Source of the DNA: Erythrobacter sp. BLCC-B19
GTDB lineage: Bacteria; Pseudomonadota; Alphaproteobacteria; Sphingomonadales; Sphingomonadaceae
DNA length: 64,000 nucleotides
Direction of reading: 5' to 3'
Assembly: GCF_028621955.1 (NCBI RefSeq)
Contig: NZ_CP117516.1
Span: 1,262,001 to 1,326,000 of the forward strand
In this document: positions 51,306 to 60,659 of the stretch, in pieces
Layout: each line of letters starts with the position of its first letter
Numbering within the stretch: the first letter of the stretch is position 1
Notes under the pieces: model-generated
The model's database searches: none
The model's input: only the letters and a program-made list of their open reading frames with translations
Told to the model about the DNA's origin: nothing
Made by a program: the position numbers and the translations under genes

Positions 51306-52838
51306 ATGGATTTCGACAGTTTCATTGGGCAATTAGCAAATGGCCCATTTGTCGTATTTGCGTTCGTTATTGGAATCATCGTTTCCGTCGATGTTTCAGT
51401 GGTTGAGTTGACTCGGCAGTATCCCGAAAAGAAGCCAGGCGAAATTTTTAATTCCAGAAAGCTATGGATGGCTTTTTGGCATGCCCTATTTCACTCTGCC
51501 TCCTTCTTCCTTTATATGTCTGTGATTTACGTTTTTCAAAAATTTATTTTCATACCCATTGATTTGTTTGATGTCCCAGTTGGGGTGGGGGTCGCCGTAA
51601 TATCGGTGGTGAATTTTCTTATCGTGTGCTTTGTTTGGTGGACATACCGCGACAAGATTAAGGAGGATCACTCAGATAAAGCATCCGACGAGACTGCAGT
51701 GGATAGGCGGGACATGCGACTTCTTGTCGATCTTGTTCGTGCCATCGCGCAAAAATTTGGCATAACAGATGGCGCTCGAGGCATCTCCATAGCTGGTGCA
51801 GTGGCGGTCGACATGCTCGCTGTTGGCGCCCTCTTGAAGACATATCTTCTTCCAAATGGTGATAATTTCCCTATATCGACTTTGACCGGTTTTTTATTGA
51901 TCGACATTTTCATATTTGCGTCCATAATATTTTTTGTTGTGTGCGCAGTTGTGTTCATTGCGCAAACCTTGGGACAAGACCTTCGGGAATTTTTGTCGCA
52001 ATTCAATTTTATTGCCGCATTGCGCCTATTCGAGCCCTTCGCTGTTTTTGTAATTGTATCCGGCGCGCTTCGATATTTGCTCGAATTTTACAGCGGCCAA
52101 CCGTCCGGGATCACTGGGTTCTGGGGCTATATTTTTGACGCGGCATTTTCTTTAGCGATTGTTTTTTCTCTCGTTATTTCAACTGGCTTGAGCTGGTCAG
52201 AATTGAATGCGATATATTCAAAAGTAAATTACGACGAAAAAGCAACAAATCCTGAAATTTCATTCTCGATGATTTGGGCAGATCTCAGGAGATTAATTCC
52301 GCTTGTTGTGTGGCTATTTGTTTCTTTTGCCGTTATTGTCTCTATTATTATTTATTCTTTTTCAACCGTTGAGGGTCCTAATTCACACAATCACTTAGTG
52401 GAATCAACGGCGTTTGTTGCAACGCTTGGTTTATTCGGCAGCATTATATTCCTTTACATGCCATCGCGCGCCCTCGATCGGTTGGAGACCGATCAGTCAA
52501 CTGGGCTTGCAGCTATACAAGGCGAGGGAGTCCGACAGATTTGGTCGCGCTTTTCGGGAGTCCTTACCGCACTAGCGCTGTTTAATGTGTTGAACATCGC
52601 CTTTGCCGGCTGGGAAACGGCTGAGGTGCAGGCAATTGCATTTTGGTCGGGGTATGTTTTGCTGACGATGCTGCTATTCGATCTTCGACGTTGGCGCTTT
52701 TGCAAAGCAGGTCTATCCGGATCGCCCAACGGACGGCAGAATGACGCGCTATTTGCTGAGGTTGTGTCAGCCTTTGGGGTAGCTTCATCGCTAGTTGCTC
52801 TTCTGTCGACGGTGTTCGTGACAACGCTCATTGGTTAG
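51306..52838 (+). CDS. orphan polytopic membrane protein in a low-GC islet
   Basis: A 510-residue protein I cannot assign. Roughly 12 transmembrane segments are visible (about 13-33, 61-82, 93-112, 160-178, 194-220, 236-256, 272-296, 329-351, 368-386, 417-435, 442-460, 485-508). Features include an early WHALFHSASFFLYMSVIY segment, a charged cytoplasmic loop with KEDHSDKASDETAVDRRD (about 117-136), and an acidic NYDEKATNPEISF loop near 310. Codon use is AT-rich (third positions often A/T) and unlike every neighbour, a sign of transfer next to tRNA-Thr. ATG 51306 follows GGGAG. No integrase or flanking tRNA-end duplication was found. Confidence 0.8.
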   Translation: MDFDSFIGQLANGPFVVFAFVIGIIVSVDVSVVELTRQYPEKKPGEIFNSRKLWMAFWHALFHSASFFLYMSVIYVFQKFIFIPIDLFDVPVGVGVAVISVVNFLIVCFVWWTYRDKIKEDHSDKASDETAVDRRDMRLLVDLVRAIAQKFGITDGARGISIAGAVAVDMLAVGALLKTYLLPNGDNFPISTLTGFLLIDIFIFASIIFFVVCAVVFIAQTLGQDLREFLSQFNFIAALRLFEPFAVFVIVSGALRYLLEFYSGQPSGITGFWGYIFDAAFSLAIVFSLVISTGLSWSELNAIYSKVNYDEKATNPEISFSMIWADLRRLIPLVVWLFVSFAVIVSIIIYSFSTVEGPNSHNHLVESTAFVATLGLFGSIIFLYMPSRALDRLETDQSTGLAAIQGEGVRQIWSRFSGVLTALALFNVLNIAFAGWETAEVQAIAFWSGYVLLTMLLFDLRRWRFCKAGLSGSPNGRQNDALFAEVVSAFGVASSLVALLSTVFVTTLIG

Positions 52839-52948
52839 TCAGGGCATTGTTCTCTGAGTTTGCCCCACCCCCCCAAAAGTGCCAATCCGCCCCGCCCCCC
52901 CACTCGGCTATCCCCTCAACCCACAACAACCACCCGGGGAGAGGCGCT

Positions 52949-53713
52949 ATGGATCTGGGACTCAAGGGCAAGAAGGTCATCATGAACGGCGGGGCGCATG
53001 GCCTTGGCCTCCAATCCCTCAAGCTGTTCGCGGCCGAGGGGGCTGATGTCGCCTTCTTCAGCCGCAAGGAAGACAAGATCGCCGCCGCCGTTGCCGAGAT
53101 CGACGCCGCGGGGCCGGGCAAGGTCTTTGCCGAAGTTTTCGACATGGCGTCGGGCACCGAAGCCTATCAGGCGTGGCTCGAAAAGGCCGTGGCTGAACTC
53201 GGCGGGTGCGATATTTTCGTTCACACCGCGTCTGCCTCGGGCACGGGAGGTGCCGGGGACTGGCAGGCGTGTCTCGACATGGATCTGAAGGGCGCGGCCT
53301 TCGCGGTCGAGACGCTCACGCCCTACCTCGAAGCCTCGGGCACCGGGTCGATCGTGATGCTGTCGAGCACTGCGGCGCTCGAAACCTTCATTGCCCCCAA
53401 CCCCTTCAACGCGATCAAGGCGGCGCTGATCACCTATGCCTCGCAGCTCAGCCAAGCCTATGCCGCCAAGGGCATCCGCGTGAACACCGTCTCGCCGGGC
53501 GCGATCTACTACAAGGGCGGCAACTGGGAGATCATCGAGGAGCACATGAAGCCGCTCTACGATGCCACCCTCGCCAAGATGCCGACCGGGCGCTTCGGTG
53601 AGCCGGTCGAGGTCGCCAAGGCGATCGTCTTCGTGGCGAGCCCGGCGGTGCCCTACATGACCGGCGCGAACATTGTCGTCGACGGCGGCTTCACCCAGCG
53701 CGTCCAGTTCTAA
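52949..53713 (+). CDS. short-chain dehydrogenase/reductase family protein with Phe at the catalytic Tyr position
   Basis: A 254-residue classical SDR fold: nucleotide loop NGGAHGLGLQ near residue 12, the VMLSSTAAL strand with the catalytic serine (Ser139/Ser140), and a C-terminal GANIVVDGGF. The YxxxK motif reads FNAIK: Phe153 replaces the catalytic tyrosine while Lys157 is kept (codon TTC). Either the enzyme uses another residue, has lost oxidoreductase activity, or has changed function. It heads a five-gene operon with ThDP-dependent E1 subunits. ATG 52949 is preceded by GGGGAGAGG. The C-rich spacer before it separates it from the low-GC islet. Confidence 0.85.
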   Translation: MDLGLKGKKVIMNGGAHGLGLQSLKLFAAEGADVAFFSRKEDKIAAAVAEIDAAGPGKVFAEVFDMASGTEAYQAWLEKAVAELGGCDIFVHTASASGTGGAGDWQACLDMDLKGAAFAVETLTPYLEASGTGSIVMLSSTAALETFIAPNPFNAIKAALITYASQLSQAYAAKGIRVNTVSPGAIYYKGGNWEIIEEHMKPLYDATLAKMPTGRFGEPVEVAKAIVFVASPAVPYMTGANIVVDGGFTQRVQF

Positions 53714-53740
53714 GTCCCTCTCCCTAGAAGGCGAAACATC

Positions 53741-54709
53741 ATGTCCCAGATCGACCGCGACAAGCTGCTCGACATCTACACCCGCACGATGAAGGTGAAC
53801 CGCACCGACGAGAAGTTCCGCGAGCTGCTGATGGGCGGCAAGGTCGCGGTGATGTATTACTGCGTGCGCGGGCAGGAGCTGGTCTCGGCCGCGGCGATGG
53901 CGGCGCTCGAGAAGGACGATTACGTCGTCTGCACCTATCGCGGGCAGGGCGAACAGACCGCCAAGGGCATCCCGATGGAGAAGTGGTGGGGCGAATGCCT
54001 CGGCAAGGCGACCGGCACCTGCAAGGGCAAGGGCGGCACCATGCACATCACCGATCCCGAGACGGGGATCATGGTGACGACCGGGGTGGTGGGCAGTGGG
54101 CTCCCCATCGCCAACGGCCTCGCCATGGCGAGCCAGAACAACGGTGATGGCCGGGTGACGCTGGTGAGCTTCGGCGACGGCGCGGCCAATATCGGCGGCT
54201 TCCACGAGGCGATGAACATGGCCCAGCTCTACAAGCTGCCGGTGATCTTCCTGTGCCAGAACAACCGCTACGGTGAGCACACGGCTTACGCCGACCACAC
54301 CGACAGCCCCAATATCGCCAGCCGCGCGGCGGGCTACGGGATGCCGGGGGTGACGGTTGACGGCAATGACGTCCACCAGATCTACCCGGCGGTGAAGGAA
54401 GCGGTCGACCGCGCCCGCCGGGGCGAGGGGCCGACGCTGGTCGAGGCCATGTGCTACCGCATGATGGGCCACTTCTTCGGCTCGGACTTCAGCTATATGC
54501 CGCCCGAACACATCGCCGAGATGAAGGCCGAAGACCCGCTGCCCAAGCTGCGCAAGGTGATGCTGGAGCACCAGTTCACCGAGGAAGAGCTCGACGCCAT
54601 CGTCGCCGACATCGACGCGCAGATCAACGCGGCGGTCGAACACGCGCTCGCCGCGCCGCTGCCGGATACCGACGAAATCTACAAGGACGTGCTGGAGGAG
54701 ACCGCCTGA
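53741..54709 (+). CDS. thiamine diphosphate-dependent 2-oxoacid/acetoin dehydrogenase E1 alpha subunit
   Basis: A 322-residue E1 alpha subunit. The ThDP/Mg motif GDGAANIGG (Gly145) pairs with NN at 174-175, about 27 residues later. The substrate loop reads YRMMGHFFGSDFSYM, departing from the common GHS..D..YR form that is phosphorylated in some PDH enzymes. It decarboxylates a 2-oxoacid or cleaves an acyloin, passing the acyl group to a lipoyl arm; the substrate is unknown. The TGA overlaps the ATG of the beta subunit. Similarity is closest to the AcoA/acetoin-type branch, by inspection only. Confidence 0.9.
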   Translation: MSQIDRDKLLDIYTRTMKVNRTDEKFRELLMGGKVAVMYYCVRGQELVSAAAMAALEKDDYVVCTYRGQGEQTAKGIPMEKWWGECLGKATGTCKGKGGTMHITDPETGIMVTTGVVGSGLPIANGLAMASQNNGDGRVTLVSFGDGAANIGGFHEAMNMAQLYKLPVIFLCQNNRYGEHTAYADHTDSPNIASRAAGYGMPGVTVDGNDVHQIYPAVKEAVDRARRGEGPTLVEAMCYRMMGHFFGSDFSYMPPEHIAEMKAEDPLPKLRKVMLEHQFTEEELDAIVADIDAQINAAVEHALAAPLPDTDEIYKDVLEETA

Positions 54710-55695
54710 TGGCCCAGATCACCATGACCCAGGCGCTGAACCTCGCAATCGACGAGGCGATGGCCGAAGATCCGGGCGTGTTCTGCCTCGGCGAAGACGT
54801 TTCCGCCAAGCAGGGCGGCGGGGTGTTCAAGGTCACCTCGGGCCTGACCGAGAAGTATGGCGAGCACCGCATCCGCGCGACGCCCATCAGCGAAACCGCG
54901 ATCATCGGTGCGGCAGTGGGTGCCGCTCTGGCGGGTCAGCGTCCGATTGCCGAGATCATGCTGATGAACTTCGTCGGCGTGTGCATGGACCAGATCGTCA
55001 ACCACGCGGCCAAGCTGCGCTTCATGTCGGGCGGGCAGACGCCGTGTCCGATGGTGATCCGCACCACCACCGGCGTCGGCGTGGGCTTTGGCGGACAGCA
55101 CTCGGATATGCTCGAAGCGTGGTTCGCCCACGTTGCGGGCATTCATGTCGTCACCCCGTCGAACCCGGCCGATGCGCGCGGGCTGATGCGCGCCTCGATC
55201 GACGCCAATGACCCGGTGATCTTCATCGAGAACATCCTGTGCTACGGCCTCAAGGCGGAAGACCCCGGCCCGGGCTACCGCGTGCCGCTCGGCAAGGCGG
55301 CGATCGCGCGGGAAGGCACCGACATCTCGATCATCACCTATGGCCGCACCGTGCTTGATGCGCTGGCGGTGGCCGATGATCTGGCGAAGGAGGGGATTAG
55401 CGTCGAGGTCGTCGACCTGCGCACCATCGCCCCCTATGACGAGGCGACCGTGCTGGCTTCGGTCCGCAAGACCGGCCGCGCGCTGACCCTGCACGAAGCC
55501 GTGCGCCCCTTCGGCACCGGCGCGGAAATCGCCGCCAACATTCAGGAAAAGTGCTGGGACAGCCTCAAGGGCCCCGTCCGGCGCGTCGGCGGCACCTTCT
55601 CCGCCGTGCCCTTTGCGAGCCACCTCGAACAGGCGTGGATCCCGAACAAGGGCCAGATCATCGAACAGATCAAAGCAAGCATGGGCAAGCTCTAA
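54709..55695 (+). CDS. thiamine diphosphate-dependent dehydrogenase E1 beta subunit
   Basis: A 328-residue transketolase-like beta subunit: ITMTQALNLAIDEAM, the FCLGEDVSAKQGGGVF loop, RPIAEIMLMNF, VVTPSNPADARGLM, and the C-terminal domain with GTDISIITYGRTVLDAL and LHEAVRPFGTGAEIAA. It forms the alpha2beta2 heterotetramer with the product of the preceding gene. Its ATG overlaps the upstream stop (TGATG), and its TAA is followed without a gap by the lipoyl-protein ATG, so the three are tightly coupled. Confidence 0.92.
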   Translation: MAQITMTQALNLAIDEAMAEDPGVFCLGEDVSAKQGGGVFKVTSGLTEKYGEHRIRATPISETAIIGAAVGAALAGQRPIAEIMLMNFVGVCMDQIVNHAAKLRFMSGGQTPCPMVIRTTTGVGVGFGGQHSDMLEAWFAHVAGIHVVTPSNPADARGLMRASIDANDPVIFIENILCYGLKAEDPGPGYRVPLGKAAIAREGTDISIITYGRTVLDALAVADDLAKEGISVEVVDLRTIAPYDEATVLASVRKTGRALTLHEAVRPFGTGAEIAANIQEKCWDSLKGPVRRVGGTFSAVPFASHLEQAWIPNKGQIIEQIKASMGKL

Positions 55696-55929
55696 ATGGC
55701 CACCGAAATCCGTATCCCCAAGCTCGGCATGAGCGCTGTCGAAATGACCCTCGTCGAATGGATGTTCGGCGATGGCGAGCGCGTGGAGAAGGGCGACATC
55801 ATCTACACGGTCGAAACCGACAAGAGCACCACCGAGATCGAGGCGCAGGCCAGCGGGATCATCCACCCCACCGGCGAGGAAGGCGCGGTCTACAAGGTGG
55901 GCGACTTGATCGGGACGATCGAGGAGTGA
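55696..55929 (+). CDS. free-standing lipoyl (biotinyl) carrier domain protein
   Basis: A 77-residue single lipoyl/biotinyl domain, beginning MATEIRIPKLGMSAVEMTL. The modified lysine is Lys43 in VETDKSTTEIEA; the ETDK context favours lipoylation over biotinylation. Normally this domain is the N-terminus of an E2 acyltransferase of 400 or more residues; here the gene ends straight after the domain with TGA, so no E3-binding or catalytic E2 part follows. It starts right after the E1 beta stop and overlaps the GTG of the next gene. Confidence 0.9.
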   Translation: MATEIRIPKLGMSAVEMTLVEWMFGDGERVEKGDIIYTVETDKSTTEIEAQASGIIHPTGEEGAVYKVGDLIGTIEE

Positions 55930-56348
55930 CGTCCTCAAGTAGCGAAGCGGTAGGACTACAAGGACTCACCCCGCGCGAGATGCTGGCGAAGGTCTACGCC
56001 ACCGCCGGCACCCGCGACTGGGCGGCGGTCGAGGCGCTGATCCATCCCGATTTCGTGCTCTACGAGGCCAACAGCCTGCCCTTCGCGGGCGAGTGGCGGG
56101 GCAAGGACGCGCTCCAGCGCTGCGCCGCCGCGATGTATGGCACCTGGGCCGACACGAAGCTCGAAATGCTCGACTGCACCGGCGGCGAGGCATGGGCGGT
56201 GATGGTGATCCGCCTGACCATGCACCCCAAGGACGGCTCTGCGCCCTTCACCCAGACGATCTGCGAGGCAGGCACCTTCGAGGACGGCCTCTTGCGCGAG
56301 CTTCGCATCCACTACTTCGACGCCGCCGAGGTCGCCGCGCGGGCGTGA
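55926..56348 (+). CDS. SnoaL-like / NTF2-fold protein
   Basis: A 140-residue protein of the nuclear-transport-factor-2 fold: helix VYATAGTRDWAAVEALIHPDF, then a beta sheet with PFAGEWRGKDALQRC and AWAVMVIRLTMHPKDG. Members are isomerases, hydrolases or ligand-binding proteins. Acidic and histidine residues (HPDF, HYFD) are candidates for a pocket. The GTG start at 55926 overlaps the lipoyl gene stop by four bases (GTGA), so it belongs to the same operon. Its substrate is unknown; association with the E1/lipoyl set suggests it acts on the same compound. Confidence 0.82.
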   Translation: MTSSSSEAVGLQGLTPREMLAKVYATAGTRDWAAVEALIHPDFVLYEANSLPFAGEWRGKDALQRCAAAMYGTWADTKLEMLDCTGGEAWAVMVIRLTMHPKDGSAPFTQTICEAGTFEDGLLRELRIHYFDAAEVAARA

Positions 56349-56553
56349 GGCGGGCGGCTTTCGGGCCGATCAGATTCGCGGTTTGTCGGCGGGAACTGGC
56401 TGGGGAGGCGGCACCGGGGTCGCTTTCCGAACGTCCGCCTGCGGGCCTCGCTGGGGCCAGCTTCTGCACCCCTCGACCGCTTACGCACAATGGCGTATTC
56501 TCCCCGTCCGGGGCGCCGCCATAGAGCGAGGGCACAACAAGGGGGCCAATCCG

Positions 56554-57417
56554 GTGAAACAGTCGCTCATCAACCTGCTGCCGCCTGCGACCGTCGCGGC
56601 GATCCTTGCCTTCTGGGCTTTTGCCCCGGCCGCGTGGGTCGAAGGCGGCTGGGCGATCATGGCGGTGGGGCTGGCGACGCTCGCCTTTGTGCAGCTGCTC
56701 GAACTGGTGTTCGAGCGCCACGCAGGCTGGCGCATCAACGGGCGCGAGCTGGCGACCGATGTGTTCTACGTCGCCTTCGGTTACGGGGTGATCGGGTTCC
56801 TCACCGAAACGCTGGTCAACGGCCCGCTGGCGGAGCTGAAACAGTCGCTCGGCATCGCCACCCCCTGGCTCGCCGACAGCCCGTTCCTGGTGCAGGTGCT
56901 GGTGGTGATGTTCAGCTTCGAATTCGGGCAATACTGGATGCACCGCGCGATGCACAACTGGACGCCGCTGTGGCTGACCCATGCACCGCATCACCACATC
57001 ACGCAGCTGAATGCGATGAAGGGTTTCATCGGCAACCCGATCGAACTGTTCCTGATCAGCCTCGGGATCACCGCTCTGCTCGATGTCGATCTGAACGCCC
57101 TTTTCGGCGCGATTACCGCAAGCGGCGCGATTGCGACCTATGCCCATGCCAATGTGCGCGCCAATCCGCCGATCTGGTTCGGGTTTTTCTTCACCACGAT
57201 CCGCCACCACTCGCTGCACCACACCGCGCTCAGCTATGAGGACACGCGCTGCAACTATGGCAACAGCGTGATCTTCTGGGACCGGGTGTTCGGCACCTTC
57301 AAGGAAGGCGAGAGCGAGGTGGTGGGGCAGGATGACCGCCGCCGCCTCTCGATCTGGGAGCAGTGGACCTTCCCGCTACGCCCCTGGCTGGAAAAACGCG
57401 CCGCCGCCAAGGGCTGA
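56554..57417 (+). CDS. sterol desaturase / fatty-acid hydroxylase family protein
   Basis: A 287-residue integral-membrane di-iron oxygenase-type protein with the eight-histidine pattern: HRAMH, HAPHHH and HHSLHH. Four to five hydrophobic segments lie in the N-terminal two thirds. Substrates in bacteria range from carotenoids and fatty acids to hopanoids; no carotenoid genes are adjacent, so the substrate stays open. GTG 56554 is used, with AAGGGGGCC just upstream. About 205 bp before it contain no gene and no clear promoter. It converges with the ABC permease gene, with seven bases between stops. Confidence 0.87.
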   Translation: MKQSLINLLPPATVAAILAFWAFAPAAWVEGGWAIMAVGLATLAFVQLLELVFERHAGWRINGRELATDVFYVAFGYGVIGFLTETLVNGPLAELKQSLGIATPWLADSPFLVQVLVVMFSFEFGQYWMHRAMHNWTPLWLTHAPHHHITQLNAMKGFIGNPIELFLISLGITALLDVDLNALFGAITASGAIATYAHANVRANPPIWFGFFFTTIRHHSLHHTALSYEDTRCNYGNSVIFWDRVFGTFKEGESEVVGQDDRRRLSIWEQWTFPLRPWLEKRAAAKG

Positions 57418-57424
57418 CGCGAGC

Positions 57425-58620
<1,196 letters not shown>

Positions 58621-58621
<1 letters not shown>

Positions 58622-59337
58622 CAGGCGGGGTGTCCTTCCGCCGCGAGCGCACCCCGATCAATCCGCTCGACCAGCCCGTCGCGGAAGCGCACGATGGTCT
58701 TGGCATAGGCGGCCATGTCTTCCTCGTGCGTGACCATCAGGATGGTGATGCCTTCCGCGTTGAGGCGCCGCAGCAGCTCCATGATCTCGACCGAGCGTTC
58801 GGAATCGAGGTTGCCGGTTGGCTCGTCGGCGAGCAGCACGTCAGGCTGGGTGACCAGCGCCCGGGCGATGGCGACGCGCTGCTGCTGGCCGCCGGAAAGT
58901 TCGGCAGGGGTATGGTCGGCCCACGGCACCAGCCCCACCTGATCGAGCGCGTGCATCGCCGCCTCCCGCCGCTTCGACTTGCTCTCGCCGCGATAGAGCA
59001 GGGGCAGTTCGACATTTTCGAGCGCGGTGGTGCGGGCGAGCAGGTTGAAGCCCTGAAACACGAAGCCGAGATAGCGCCGCCGCAGCAGGCTCCTCTGGTC
59101 GCGGTCGAGCTTCTGCACCTCCACGCCGCGGAACCGGAACACACCGCCCGTCGGCACATCCAGACAGCCGAGGATGTTCATGGTGGTCGACTTGCCCGAG
59201 CCCGATGGCCCCATCACCGCGACGAACTCGCCGCGCTCGATCGTCATGTCGACGCCCTTGAGCGCCTGAAACGCCGCCGCCCCGCTGCCGAAGGTCTTGG
59301 TGATCCCTTCCAGCTGGATGAGCGGCGCCTCGGTCAT
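58621..59337 (-). CDS. MacB/LolD-like ABC transporter ATP-binding subunit
   Basis: A 238-residue ABC ATPase: Walker A GPSGSGKST (residues 43-51), signature LSGGQQQRVAIARAL, Walker B LLADEPTGNLD, and the H-loop histidine in VTHEEDMA. The sequence belongs to the MacB/LolD/SalX class. Its start overlaps the adaptor stop by four bases and its stop overlaps the permease ATG by one. Confidence 0.94.
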
Positions 59338-60659
59338 TGCGCGGCGGCCTTGATGCCGGTGACGACCTTCATCCCCGGTTTCAGTTCCTTGGAGCGGACG
59401 ACAGTGCGACGCCCGTCGCTGCGGCCGGTGACGACCTCGATGGTCTTCAACGTGCCGTCGGCCTGCAACACCTGCACCTGCTGGCGGCTGCCTTCGCCGA
59501 TGGTGGCCTGCTGCTTGCCGTCCTCAAGCCCGATCTGCGGCTGGAACACGCCGCCGCCGCTATCCTCCTTGGCATCCGGGCGGAACCGCAGCGCGGCATT
59601 GGGCACCAGCAGCGCGGTGCCGGTGTCCTGCGTCGCGATGGTGGCCGTCGCGGTCATGCCGGGGCGGAGCAGGCCTTCGGGATTGTCGACCTCGAGCCGC
59701 GCTTCGTAGCTGACCACCGATCCGCTGGCCGCGGCGGTCGAGGCGGCTTGCGCTTCGACCGTGTTGCTCGACGCCAGATCGACCCGCTGGAGCCGCGCCG
59801 GGAAGCGGCGGCCGGGATAGGCATCGACGGTGAAGGTCGCCGCCTGCCCGCCCTTGACCTGGCCCACATCCGCCTCGTCGATCGAGACGCGCAGCTGCAT
59901 CTGCGACAGGTCTTCGGCGATCACGAACAGGGTGACGGTGTTGAAGCTCGCCACCACCGTCTGCCCAGGCTCGACCCGGCGGGCCAGCACCACGCCGTCA
60001 ACGGGCGCGCGGATGACGGCGCGGGTGCGGGTGGTGAGATTGCCGTTGAGCGAGGCCTGCGCCGCCTCGATATTGGCGCGCGCGGAAGCGACGGCAGCAA
60101 TGTCGCGCTCGACCGCCGCCTGCGCGCGCTCGACCTCGATCTGCGAGGGAACGCGCCCGCCGGAAATACGCCGCACCTCCTCAAGCCGGGCGAGCTGCAC
60201 CTTGTCGATATCGAGCGTCGCCTGCGCCTGCCCCAGCGCCGCACGGGCCGCGCCGAGGTTGGCGCGCGACTGGGCGATCTGCTGGTCGATGATCTCGGTG
60301 TTGATGATCGCGATCACCTGCCCCTTGGTCACGCGGTCGTTCACGTCGACCAGCACCTGATCGATCGGCCCGGTGACTTCCGCGCCGACTTCGACCTGAT
60401 TGGTCGGGCGCAGGTTGCCGGTCGCGGTGACCGACAGCGAGAGCGATTCCTGCGTCACCGCTTCGGTGATGTAATCGGGTGGCGGGGCTTCGGCGGTGCA
60501 TTGCATCACGGTCAGCACCAGCAGCACCAGCCCCAGCGCGGGCAGCCAGTACTTCATCCACCGCCGCCAGCGCGGGCGCGGCTTGGTGCCGAGGAATTCG
60601 TCGACGCTCGGAGCCTCCTCGGTCGGGGCGGGGGCGGACGCTTTGGTCAGGTCAGTCAC
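59334..60659 (-). CDS. MacA-like periplasmic adaptor subunit
   Basis: A 441-residue adaptor with a proline-rich cytoplasmic start, a transmembrane helix (about 37-54), split lipoyl domain (SVTATGNLRPTNQVEVGAEV and VDGVVLARRVEPGQTVVA), a coiled-coil hairpin (about 115-205), and beta-barrel domain. The partner ATPase and permease follow with overlapping ends, marking it MacA-like rather than RND-like. Overlaps the outer-membrane gene by four bases. Confidence 0.92.
   Translation of the reverse strand: MTDLTKASAPAPTEEAPSVDEFLGTKPRPRWRRWMKYWLPALGLVLLVLTVMQCTAEAPPPDYITEAVTQESLSLSVTATGNLRPTNQVEVGAEVTGPIDQVLVDVNDRVTKGQVIAIINTEIIDQQIAQSRANLGAARAALGQAQATLDIDKVQLARLEEVRRISGGRVPSQIEVERAQAAVERDIAAVASARANIEAAQASLNGNLTTRTRAVIRAPVDGVVLARRVEPGQTVVASFNTVTLFVIAEDLSQMQLRVSIDEADVGQVKGGQAATFTVDAYPGRRFPARLQRVDLASSNTVEAQAASTAAASGSVVSYEARLEVDNPEGLLRPGMTATATIATQDTGTALLVPNAALRFRPDAKEDSGGGVFQPQIGLEDGKQQATIGEGSRQQVQVLQADGTLKTIEVVTGRSDGRRTVVRSKELKPGMKVVTGIKAAAQ

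Noticed and set aside
51051..52948. tRNA-Thr as attachment site of a complete integrative element
   Set aside because: I looked for a repeat of the tRNA 3' end (TCCTCCCCAGCAGCACCA) around the right edge of the low-GC islet and found none, and there is no integrase or recombinase gene. Only the compositional argument remains.
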